A stretch of 64,000 bases of DNA from Rhizopus sp. PT2906 (Eukaryota > Mucoromycota > Mucoromycetes > Mucorales > Rhizopodaceae), in contig JAMYHX010000104.1 of the NCBI GenBank assembly GCA_025529335.1, positions 1 to 64,000 on the forward strand, read 5' to 3'. Made by a program: the position numbers and the translations under genes. Shown one piece after another: positions 11,305 to 21,305 of this stretch (positions within the stretch are counted from its first letter, which is position 1; each line of letters begins with the position of its first letter). Under the pieces are notes generated by a model that saw only the letters and a list, made by a program, of their open reading frames with translations, made no database searches and was not told the origin of the DNA.

Positions 11305-11947
11305 GTAGAATAGCGTTATTATTTGATGCAATATATACAACTTGATTAGATCTTTTGGCTTAGGAGAAGACATCAAGTGGTTGTTTTAAGAAATAAATTT
11401 TGAATATAGTTAATAGTCTTTAAGGTTCAACAGACTAAAAGTGAAAAATTACAGTTTTTATCAGTTACATATGAAGATCACATTGATGTAGTAAAGACGA
11501 GTTGATGATTTAATCCCAGATATCAAACTACATCATACTTTTCAGGAATAACCTTATGCAGATCAATTATCAACAACAAGCTTACAATGAACTTGAGAAA
11601 AACCTTTAGCTAATCTCTCACTCTGTTCATCTTTATCTTGTTGGCCATTTGTAGAAAGATGCAATGCATATAACACTTAAGGAAATAAGATCAATACGGT
11701 TGATTTTGTCGGCTTTTGTCATAAAATAAGATTTGGACAAGTAAAGAAAAGAATAGTTGCATAAGAAAGGTACTTTGATTATAGGCAGAGTTTATTCGGA
11801 TGTTCGTTGTGTGTGTGTGTGGGAGGGGACAGTTTGTTCGTTTGAAGTGCGGAATTTTAAAATAAAGAATATCGAACAGTCAGCTTGAATACACCTTTTT
11901 TTTTTTAACTGGCCATGTTATCTTTTCTTCTCTCTTTCTTATAAAAC
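11305..11947. other. Spacer between ARL1 and PEX7
   Basis: No coding signal. A short GT run (near 11808-11820) followed by GGGAGGGGAC is the only feature. The C-rich/T-rich run CTTTTCTTCTCTCTTTCTT just before 11948 probably belongs to the PEX7 leader. Confidence 0.4.
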
Positions 11948-13119
11948 ATGTTTACACAGTTTCGTACTGAAGGATTTAACGGTTATTCGGTATAATTTGA
12001 AATTTAAAAAAAGCACACTTTATATTTATATATTCCCACTAGTTAAAATGGAGCCCTTTTTTTGAAAACAAGTTGGCAGTTGCAACAGCTTCAAACTTTG
12101 GACTGGTGGGCAATGGTCGTCTATTTATTATGAATATGATGGGTGATAATATAACAGTAGAAAGAGGGTAAATATAACAGTAGGATTTATGAAGAAGAGA
12201 AAAAAAAAAAACTCACGTTACTATAGATACGATACACAGGATGGATTGTTTGATGTAGCATGGAGCGAAATAAATGAGAATCAATTGGTTACATCAAGTG
12301 GAGACGGTTCAATAAAAATGTGGGATGCAACGTTATCGGTATGATAGAGTGTATAGATATATAAATCGGGCCTGTGGATTAATTTTTTTTTCTTATTGTA
12401 GGATTTTCCTATTCAAAACTGGCAAGAACATCAGCGAGAGGTGTTTTCAGTCGATTGGAACTTGGTGACTAAAGATGTATTTTCAAGTGGATCGTGGGAT
12501 CATACTGTTAAAATCGTAAGTTATATGAGCAACGTAACTCTCTCTTACTGACAGGTCACAGTGGAGTCCCCAAGCACCTCGATCGTTGCAGACATACACA
12601 GAACATACACATTGTGTCTACAGTACCAGCTGGTCCCCCTATAACCCTACCATGCTCGCTTCAGCCTCAGGGGATCAAACCATCAAGATCTGGGACACAA
12701 AGTCACCTCGATCCATGCAGACGATTCGCGCTCATCACAATGAGATCCTGAGCTTAGACTGGAACAAGTATCAGGAACACATGCTTGCTACAGGTTCAGT
12801 AGACAAGACCATCAAAGTCTGGGATTTGCGTCGACCTGATAGAGAAGTGATTTGCTTGTCTGGACATGAATTTGCTGTTCGTCGCGTCAAGTGGTCACCT
12901 CATAGGCCAAATATTCTTGGCAGTGCCGCTTATGACATGAGCGTGCGATTCTGGGATACGGCTGCCGTACCGGGGCAGAACTTGATTCATGTGCATGATG
13001 CCCATACAGAATTTGTCCTTGGGTTAGATTTCAATCTCTATGTGGAAGGACAAGTGGCTACCTGCGCTTGGGATGAAAGAATCAATGTGTTTATGCCTCC
13101 TCCTCTGCTGAGGCGGTAA
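11948..13119 (+). CDS. PEX7: Peroxisomal targeting signal 2 receptor Pex7 (WD40)
   Basis: Pex7 binds the N-terminal PTS2 signal of cytosolic cargo and, with a co-receptor, delivers it to the peroxisome. Five exons (11948-11989, 12043-12167, 12227-12338, 12402-12515, 12562-13119) encode 316 residues. The protein is one WD40 propeller: early blades include ASNFGLVGNGRLFIMN, TSSGDGSIKMWD and SSGSWDHTVKIW, and later ones SASGDQTIKIWD, ATGSVDKTIKVWD, GSAAYDMSVRFWD and CAWDE. The N terminus MFTQFRTEGFNGYSLKWSPF is typical of Pex7 and fixes the start. The last intron ends at the second of two nearby AGs (GTCACAG), needed to restore KIWSPQAP. Length equals known Pex7 proteins. Confidence 0.93.
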
Positions 13120-13302
13120 TTATATGTATGTATAAATTAGAGAGAGAGAGAATGAATAGCTTGATGCTATTTCTTTTTTAATAAAAGAGGAGAGAAGGGG
13201 GGGTATTAGATAAATTAAATATAAAAAAAAGTCGCATCTAATATGTATGCATAATGTATGAATAACTTCGAACCAGCGAATATAAAAAAAAAAAAAGATG
13301 GA

Positions 13303-14826
13303 TCAAATGGGCTTTCTGGCGGTATAAATTACCCATTCTATTGAGCATTTTTGCTCATCAAATTCATTCAAAGCGGCATATGTGACTTTGTCATACTCCT
13401 TTTCTAACACGTTCAGTTCTGAAACCCACCAGGCTTTCATTGATTTAAACAAGGCTTTGATCACTTGCTTGTATAGGAAACCATTCTCTCTTTGAGCTAT
13501 TGTAATGTAAGTAAATAAATAATCAACATATAAATATATACCTTCATCTTCTGGCCATTCGCCAATAGGTATCTTTATGATTCTTTCTTGTACATCAACA
13601 AAGCCTGCTTTGATCATAAAGTCCTTGAGTCTTTTTACTTCAGATGGATGAACACCAACCGAGCTAGACGCGATCTTGTACCATTCGTTGACAAGTGCCA
13701 GCACCGGACCAGGATTTCTTACATCAAAGTCTATGTTTTATCTGTTTTAATATGATGCATGAAAACTCATGTGGTTTTCCCTTACTGTATTCCATAAATT
13801 CTATATAAGCTCCAGGTTTCGCAATTCTCTTGAGTTCGCTCATCAACGATGGCCAGCAGTCATGAGGTAAAACAGTGCTCGTGTCTCTTTGGAAGATGAC
13901 GTCTATTGAATTATCAGGAAGTTGTAATCGAGTGGTCAAGTCTCCGTATTTGTAGACAACGTTCGGTGCGCCAATAAGTGGGGAGATAGTTTCGCTCCTA
14001 TCAGGAAATGTGTCCAATCCGATAATTGTCGCATTAGGATATTCCAAAGCCATATCGAGTGTCCAGAAACCGGCACCACAGGCACTGTCTAGGATGATGA
14101 TGGATTTATCTCTTGACACAGGAACATGAATATTACCCTGTAGTATATGTTTCAAAACGTAATGCTTTAAAGAAATAGATAAGACATGGAGGGATTGGAG
14201 ATGGATGTATAATATACCTGTCTTAGCTGTCTGTCATACTCTTTTTCATCATTTTTATTATAAGCTACATACGACTTGATAGGAGTCTTCCAAAACTTAT
14301 CATCCAAGAGTGAATTCTGTGTGAATCTTGTTGAATCCAATACGATATCCGATGCTAATCCAGGCAGTTTTTTCTTTTTCTTTCTTTTATCGTCCAATAA
14401 ATCATCAGAGGCTATTGACGTACGAGGTGAAGAGATAACTTCATTATTATCTTCATCAAAACAAGATGCTAATGAGACAGCACTCATATTATCGTTCGTT
14501 GTCACTGTGCTTTTCCTCCATGAAGATCGGCGTATCGGAGCAGAGGTAGACAGTGAAGATATTGGTGATACATGATCAGAAAGTGCAGTTTGATGTTTGA
14601 CAGGGGTTACTTTAATTGTTATGCTGTTATTGTTATTATGAACGTGACCACTGCTACCACTATTCCGACTGATGTGGTTGCTGCTGTTCTCATCGGTTGT
14701 ATTCGACAGGATCGTATGCTGACTTGTGATCGATCGTTCTTTATGGCTCTTTTGTGGTTTTAATGAATATAACTTCCGTTTATGTTTTTGTTCACCAAAT
14801 TCATCTTTACTGACTGTTCCACCCAT
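13303..14826 (-). CDS. SAM-dependent methyltransferase with disordered, myristoylatable N terminus
   Basis: Four exons (14218-14826, 13786-14164, 13542-13730, 13303-13496) encode 456 residues. Residues 1 to about 200 are low-complexity and rich in Ser, Thr, Asn and Lys, with a basic KKKKKLPG block. The start MGGTVSK fits the N-myristoylation pattern (Gly2, Ser6), suggesting membrane attachment; this is inference. A class I methyltransferase fold follows: motif I DSACGAGFW, acidic strand end IIGLDTFP, then DNSIDVIFQRDTS and LKRIAKPGAYIEFMEY. The C-terminal part (EVKRLKDFMIKAGFVDVQER, IGEWPEDE) resembles fungal LaeA/TAM-type methyltransferases. Substrate is unknown. The 14988 start was rejected because upstream residues have poor composition. 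Confidence 0.8.
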
Positions 14827-15870
14827 ATTTGTTGATTTTAATATTAAAAAAAAAGAGAAAGAAAGAAAGGGAAGAAAGAAAATGGACTGGAGAGGATGAG
14901 CGAAAGCCCGTGTGACCAAACCCGTCACGATGCTTTTTATGCAGTGATATCGGGGGAAGAAAAAAAAATGTCGCAACATCAAAATCAAATAAAATCGAGA
15001 TATTAAAGTTTATCTATGATTGCATATCTCACTTCTTTATTGACATTATGTTCATATTGTGACTATGAATGACTCTAAAAGAAAGATAGAGAGAAAGAAA
15101 GAGAAAGAAAGAGAGAGAGAAAGATCACCTTTATCTTTTGAAGCTTGTTACACCAATTTGACGTCACACATACATTGATTATTGCTTTAACAAAGTAACC
15201 TATTCTCGCTATTTGTATTGTCTACTTTTATCCATCACGGGAATCTTTTAAAATTCAAGACATGCGCATTGATTGAGAATAGCATATGTATATTTTAATA
15301 AAGTGTATTGTCGCAATGTCAAACAAGCCGAATGACATAACGCTACCCTGCATAAATAAAAAACTTAAAGTTGTTCACACCAGAATGAGAGGATTACCAG
15401 GCTGTGTGTGTGTGTGTGTGTGTGTGTGATATAGGATCCTATTAAATTTGGTGTCAGTGTCACTTTAATGCTTTGCTTATTTTCCATTCAAGGAAAAAAT
15501 CAAAACATTCATAGACATTAAAGATATTATTAAAGAGCAACAAGATTCTAAAAGAAGGTTCTCGACAACTACTTGTTTTGTTTTACCCTCCTTTTTATCA
15601 AGGGTTTCTTTTTATGTGTGGCTTGAAGGAGTTACTTTACGCTAATGATGAATTTTGAATAAATAAAAGACGCGTAAATTATTAGCGTGTCTTTTATGCT
15701 TTAGATCCGTCTTTTTCTTACCTCATCAAAAGCATAATTTGACATTACATGTGCTAATGAATTTTAGTAAAAAAAAAAAAAAAAAAAAAAAAAAGTACTA
15801 GTATTAATATGAATGCATTTGTAGCTAATTGTCAACACTCTAAATATTCTAAACTCCTTTATTTCTTTCT
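14827..15870. other. Gene-free stretch with (TG)n and poly-A tracts
   Basis: Contains a purine-rich GAAAGA run near 15080-15122, a (TG)n microsatellite of about 13 units at 15403-15428 and an A run of about 25 bases at 15770-15794. No coding signal. Confidence 0.6.
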
Positions 15871-16056
15871 TTACTGATGCTCCTTGCTTTCTCTCTCTCC
15901 TGTGAGAATGATTTGTACCTTATCTCTATGTTCATCCTTTAATGTGCTTGCTTTCTCTCTACACACATTATAGCCTAATACGATCATTGGGCGCTTGCGA
16001 GGCGAATGGTAGACGAAATGAAGCCTATCGATAGCTACTTGGACAGTCTGTGAATC
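15871..16056 (-). other. Orphan terminal-exon-like frame
   Basis: Reading from an acceptor-like TTTGTAG at 16057-16063, 61 codons run open to TAA at 15871. The product is well mixed (QVAIDRLHFVYHSPRKRP, MIVLGYNVCREKAS, KVQIILTGERESKEHQ) and does not look random. No matching upstream exon was found; the preceding sequence carries an alternative frame (RLNSDRLIVPGELLPQKRRK) ending in a stop. It could be the last exon of a decayed or unrecognised gene, or a mobile-element fragment. Family unknown. Confidence 0.3.
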
Positions 16057-16434
16057 CTACAAATGATGATGATGATTTCCTCCTTTTCTGGGGTAGGAGC
16101 TCTCCTGGAACTATTAGTCTATCGCTGTTCAGCCTATACTTTCAAGATTTTTCAAATTCACAAGTTTAGTCTTGATACATCATTGTATCAGTGTACACTA
16201 TTCTGATGTACTCTTATTTTCTCTATTAATCAAGAATACATAAGTATACAATACATATATAAAAGCAACACGTCAGCAGTATCTTTCCACATGAGGATTG
16301 ACGCATACACAATCGGCAAAACAGTTTTGTTTATCATCCTCAAATAAAGACAAAAGTATGTTAAAAATTACTTTATTATTAATGCCAAAAATACAAATAT
16401 GTATGCACGAATGAGTTTATATAATGAGACTAGT
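16057..16434. other. Spacer downstream of pyruvate kinase
   Basis: No supported gene. It contains ATGATGATGATGATT near 16062 and AT-rich sequence that includes the pyruvate kinase 3' region. Confidence 0.4.
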
Positions 16435-18029
16435 TTAGGGAGCAATCAACACACGGACAGTGTTTGTGTTGCCGAGGCCGCCCTTCCATCCTTGAACGAT
16501 GACGACTGGGTCATTTGACTTGATAAGACCAGCTTTCTTGCCTTGTTGAATACCCCACTTGATACGAGATTCGACATCTTCGTCCCACTTGGCAGCAACA
16601 GGGTCGGTGTAGATGAAAGGGAACACACCACGGTGAAGGTGTGATTGACGAGCGGTTTGTGTCTCACGAGTGACGAGGATAATGGGTTGAGCAGGTCTGT
16701 ACTTGGAAGCGAGACGAGCAGAGTGGCCGGACTTGGAGAGGACCAAGATGGCACCTGCGTTTTGTTCGGCAGCAGCAGAGACAGCAGCACAAGCAACAGT
16801 CTCGGTGGTGTCAGTGGGCCAAGGGGTCAAGCCGCGAAGTTGGTTAAACAGAGGACTGTAACAGATGACGGATTCGGCTAATTGACAAGTTGTGGCCATT
16901 GTCTTGACGGCTTCAACGGGGTAAGAGCCCTTGGCAGTTTCACCAGAAAGCATGACGAGATCAGCACCGTCCAAGACGGCGTTGGCAACATCAGATACTT
17001 CAGCACGTGTGGGGCGAGGGTTGTAGGTCATGGATTCCAACATTTGAGTGGCACAAGCAGCGGGCTTACCAACTAAATTACACTTGGCGATCATCATCTT
17101 TTGAGCAACAAAGACACGTTCACAAGGGATTTCAATACCCATGTCACCACGAGCGATCATCACACCGTCAGTCTCGGCGAGGATTTCGTCAAAGTTCATG
17201 ATACCTTGGTGGTTTTCGATCTTGGAGATAATCTTGATGTTCTTGCCCTTTTCGCCAAGGACACGACGGATGTCCTTGACATCTTGAGCACGACGAATGA
17301 AAGAGGCAAAGATCATGTCAACACCGTTTTCAACACCGAAACGAAGATCGTTCTTGTCCTTTTCAGAAAGAGCAGGAAGGTCGACGGCTGTCTTGGGAAG
17401 GTTGACACCTTTCTTGGAGCAGAGCTTACCGTTGTTTTGTGCTTGAACACGGACATAGTTGTCACCCTTGGAAATGACCTTGAAAGAGAGGACACCATCA
17501 TCGACGTAGATGTACTTGCCAACATCAATCACATTAGGCAAGTTCTTGTAATCAACGTACATGTTTTCGCCGTCACAGGCAGTAGCATACTTTTCATCAG
17601 TAGTAATATTCATTTCGTGGCCCTTGGTAATAGGTACTTCGACGTCGTTGGCCATCAAACCAGTACGGATTTCAGGACCTTTGGTATCAAGAGCAATAGC
17701 AATGACCTTATCAGGGCGTGCTTTCCCATACAAAGTTAGACTCTATTTCACTTATGCGCGTATGTTATGAACTTACCAGCAGCAGCAGCACGGGCGTTGT
17801 CAAGAACAGACTTGTGATAATCATAGTCACCATGAGAGAAGTTCATACGGACAATGTTCATACCAGCATCGATCAATTCGATCAACTTGTCAACGTTGTT
17901 TGTTTTAGGACCGATTGTACAGATAATAGATGTCTTACGAGCAGCTTTAGGTTGGACATCAACATCCATGTTGGCAACCCATTGCATAGGGAATTGATTA
18001 GCGTTGTTAGCTTGTCTATCAGTAAACAT
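16435..18029 (-). CDS. PYK1: Pyruvate kinase
   Basis: Pyruvate kinase makes pyruvate and ATP from phosphoenolpyruvate and ADP, the last step of glycolysis. Two exons (17777-18029 and 16435-17720) encode 512 residues, close to the fungal norm of about 500. Visible motifs are TSIICTIGPKTNN, MNIVRMNFSHG, IALDTKGPEIRTG, the catalytic-site IISKIENHQGIMNFDEIL, ARGDMGIEIP and AACATQMLESMTYNPRPTRAEVSDVANAVLDG (given here only as a landmark family signature in parts). The C-terminal effector domain ends GNTNTVRVLIAP. Codons are strongly biased (GTC, ACC, AAG), as expected for a highly expressed gene. The single intron is near residue 84; its acceptor is GGGAAAG. Confidence 0.96.
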
Positions 18030-18784
18030 TTTATTCGGGAAAAGGGAAAAGTTGGGTTAAAAAAGAAAAAGCCAAAAAATTTATGTAATAGTTTCGCACA
18101 GCTTTTATATCTGTGGGGGTTTAATATCAAATCATTTTTAATCTCCAACCTTTTCTAATCGCGTCTAGGGCTTATTTATCTCGTTTTACGTATTACAACA
18201 AGGCATGAAATGTTGGGTAAAGAAGTAAAAAGTCTTTATGATTCCTTTATTATTTTCAGACCAAATAAATGAATACGTATATCTCATTTATGATTTAAAG
18301 CATTAAAGAGGTCATCAATACATAATATGTAACTTATAGTCGAACATCTGATATTGATCGCTTATCCGATTATACAATCGATTAAGAAAATTTAATATTC
18401 CGATGTCTCTTTTTTTGTCTCTCTCTGTCTCTCTTCCCTTTTTTTTGCACACTAATAAAATATAGCCTTAATTATTGGTCATAAATATACTTGTTTCGAT
18501 TACGGTGTGATTTTGTATAGAATATTCTATATTTTGTCATGAGAAACTATTTTTCAAACTTGATCTGCTTTCCACACGCGCACACACACAAATATATTCA
18601 CTGTTGAGCGATTTTGTTTATTTCGTTACTGTCATTTTCGGACAAAAATCCTCACTACAAAAAAAAAAAAGTTATTGTCCGATAATGCCGGACGCCGAGC
18701 ATGACCGGAACTGGAATTCATTCTAGAAACAAAAGAGTATCTCAGCACAAACTGTCAACCCCCCTCTTTCATTATACATCAACA
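18030..18784. other. Divergent promoter region between pyruvate kinase and eL36
   Basis: Both flanking highly expressed genes start here in opposite directions. Features are a T/C-rich block at 18408-18446, a CACACACACA run near 18580 and GACCGGAACTGGAATTC close to the eL36 start. No coding signal was seen. Confidence 0.5.
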
Positions 18785-19483
18785 ATGGTTGCTGCCAAGT
18801 CTGGAATCGCTGCCGGTATCAACAAGGGTCACATCACTACCCGTCGTGAACTCAAGGCCAAGCCCTCTAACAAGATTGGTGTATGTATGGATGGATGAAG
18901 AGAGAATGGATATTGAAAGAACAGAAAGCATATGGAATATAAGCATTGGAAATATATAAATTCAATCGACATGGATTAGCGAAAATCTCTAGTATAAATG
19001 AACCATTAGTATACACACAAACACGCACTCGCACACTCACACAAAGAGAGAGAGAAAGAAACAAGCTCACAAGCAAGCGTAAATTCATACATCTACACAT
19101 AAACGCACTCTTTCTAGATTGTCATATATTTCAACAATGCTTCCATATCTCTCTTTCTGCTTTTTCAATATCCATAAACTCTCTGTAGTATAGAATATTG
19201 ATCACTCACATTAAATTAGGCCGCCTCCAAGCGTACCACTTTTGTCAAGTCCATTGTCCGTGAAGTCACTGGTTATGCTCCCTATGAACGTCGTCTCATG
19301 GAATTGATCAAGAACTCCAAGGACAAGCGTGCCAAGAAGCTTTGCAAGGCTAGAGTAAGTTGAAAGGAGAAAGCTGCTTTGGACATAAACTAATGTCTTT
19401 ATTATTAGCTCGGTACTTTTGTTCGTGCCAAGAAGAAGATTGAAGAACTTACAGCTGTTATTGCTGCTTCTCGTCGTCACTAA
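18785..19483 (+). CDS. RPL36: 60S ribosomal protein eL36
   Basis: eL36 is a small basic protein of the large ribosomal subunit. Three exons (18785-18880, 19220-19354, 19409-19483) give 101 residues: start MVAAKSGIAAGINKGH, middle REVTGYAPYERRLMELIKNS, end KIEELTAVIAASRRH. These match eL36 from other eukaryotes and the length is normal. Codon use is strongly biased. Intron 2 is 54 bp, but intron 1 is 339 bp and holds a long inverted repeat (separate entry). The rarely used upstream ATG at 18701 is out of family and was rejected. Confidence 0.96.
18901..19184. repeat. Imperfect inverted repeat inside eL36 intron 1
   Basis: The left arm (about 18901-18956) and right arm (about 19123-19184) are reverse complements over some 55 bp with small gaps. 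Matching blocks are AGAGAG, GGATATTGAAA, CAGAAAG, ATATGGA, GCATTG and AAATATAT, in the same order. The loop of about 165 bases is rich in CACACA and GAGAGA. Removing the whole unit would leave a 55-bp intron, the usual size here. So it may be an inserted MITE-like element, or an RNA stem that brings the splice sites together. No snoRNA boxes were identified. Confidence 0.7.
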
Positions 19484-19689
19484 ACTTTTTGTTTTAATTG
19501 AAAATAAACAAGGACGGCTCCCTCTTTTTTGAGACGTATATGCCTTTGTCTGTGTGTGTGTGTATGTTTTTTTTTAAGAGAAGAGTGAAATCTATATTGG
19601 GAAATCGTGACCGTGCTACTATGATATTTCCCTAATTGTGCTTCTTTTAATATCTTTTCTTTTCTTAAACACACATAAACATATAAGAG

Positions 19690-21253
19690 ATGAGTGCTAT
19701 TTCAGCTGCTGAAAGACAAAAATATGCAGAAATATTTCAAGCAAGAGGCCAAGTCAATGGTTACATGTCTGGTATAATTAAACACACAATTAGCTGTTGA
19801 ATGTTTCAATAACTTGCACAATAGGTGCAATTGCTAGAGATGTCTTGTTAAATTCTAACTTGCCTCCTAATCGACTTGAGCGTATTTGGTAAACAAAACA
19901 AAGCACTCGCAAGATGTAACTACTCTTCCAACCTTTTTCTTCTTCTTTTATGATAGGGACCTTTCAGACATTGACAAAGACGGCAATCTCGACTTTGAAG
20001 AATTTTGTATTGCTATGCACTTGACATTCGATTGCATCAATGGTGTTGAACCGCCCATCTCTCTTCCACCTAACCTTGTTCCCTCTACCAAAGCGCATCT
20101 CTTACCTTCATCATATGGTAGCTACCAGCAATCTCAACCTACTGGATACTACCAACAGCCACAACCGACAGGGTATTATCAGCAACCTCAAGCAACAGGC
20201 TATCCTGGTGGATATCAGCAACCACAGCCTACGGGGTATCAACAACCACAACCCACGGGATATCAGCAACCACAGCCTACAGGATACCAGCAAGCTCAAC
20301 CGACCGGATATTATCAACAATCTTATCAAGAACCTGAGTTCGTGTGGGATATGACGCCTGATGAGATGACATCGTATCAAAATATCTATGCCAAATATGC
20401 AAATGAGACAGGAAAAGTCAAATGTAAGTTTGTTTTGATAATAATAGCCATTGGAACTTATCAGTCCTCACATATAGTTGCTCAAATGAATGATTTCTAT
20501 GACACCTTGGGCCTTCCTCGTACGGATCTGACAAATGCATGGTAAGAAAAAGAGAGAAAGGAACCCCTTAAACACTATACTCAACATTCTTTTAGGACGT
20601 TGATCGATGTCAACCATGCCAATGCACTTACTCAAGACCAATGTCTCATGTTTTACCACGTTCTTAACCAGCGCACCAAGGGTGCTCGTATTCCCAAAGA
20701 ATTACCTCCTGATCTCCATGCTGCATTTGCCGGAGAATATGCGGCTGATTTCGGTCAACGTCCTGGATCGGGCACAGGTGCTCGTAAGGGCAACAGTACA
20801 CCCATGTCAAGCAGCGCCAAACTGGCAGATAACTATGTGAGTCGCTTAGGAGCAGCAAGTACATCTCTAAGTTCAAAGAGCACATTATCAGGCAGCAAAT
20901 ACGACGAGGAAGAGATGCTGAAACGTGAATTAGCAGAGCTCAAGGAGCGTGTTAGAGAGGCAGAACAAAGAGCAGCCCAGGCTAAAGAAAGCGAGCACTA
21001 CGAATCCTTTGCTTCCCGTCCTCTTCGTGATCAATTTCAAGCACTTTATGATTACAAGCTTCGTCAGCTCACGGATCAATCTGATATTGAAGACAAGGTG
21101 CGCAAACAGGAAAGAGATATCGAGGCTGCTCGTGATGCAGTACGTCGTCTCAACAGGATCGTGGATGATGTGCGTGGAAAGAAGCGTGAATTAGAAGCAT
21201 TGCTAGAAGAAAGAAGACTAGAGGTTCAAAAAGTGTTGCGTGCATCTGAATAA
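19690..21253 (+). CDS. END3: Endocytosis protein End3 (EH domains, coiled coil)
   Basis: End3 works with Pan1 and Sla1 at cortical actin patches in endocytosis. Five exons (19690-19771, 19825-19888, 19957-20423, 20478-20541, 20596-21253) encode 444 residues. An N-terminal EH domain carries the calcium-loop sequence WDLSDIDKDGNLDFEEFCIAM. A second EH-like domain follows (VWDMTPDEMTSYQNIYAKY ... WTLIDVNHANALTQDQ). Between them, residues about 110-165 form tandem repeats of the type QQPQPTGY, about eight copies. The C terminus is a long coiled coil with the End3-type HYESFASRPLRDQFQALYDYK block. The QxTG core is also the core of the Prk1/Ark1 kinase site; such repeats are normally described for Pan1, so their place here is notable. 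Confidence 0.88.
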
Positions 21254-21305
21254 AAGAAAAACTTGCTAATTTACTTTTTTATTACTATTATTATTGCTGT
21301 TGTTG

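Noticed and set aside
16010..16190. Possible box C/D or U3-like small RNA (TGATGA near 16062, TATACTTTCAAG near 16134)
   Set aside because: No matching D box or terminal stem, and the U3 box A similarity covers too few bases.
17101..17739. Plus-strand frame of 212 codons
   Set aside because: It is antisense to the strongly biased pyruvate kinase gene; such long shadows are expected there.
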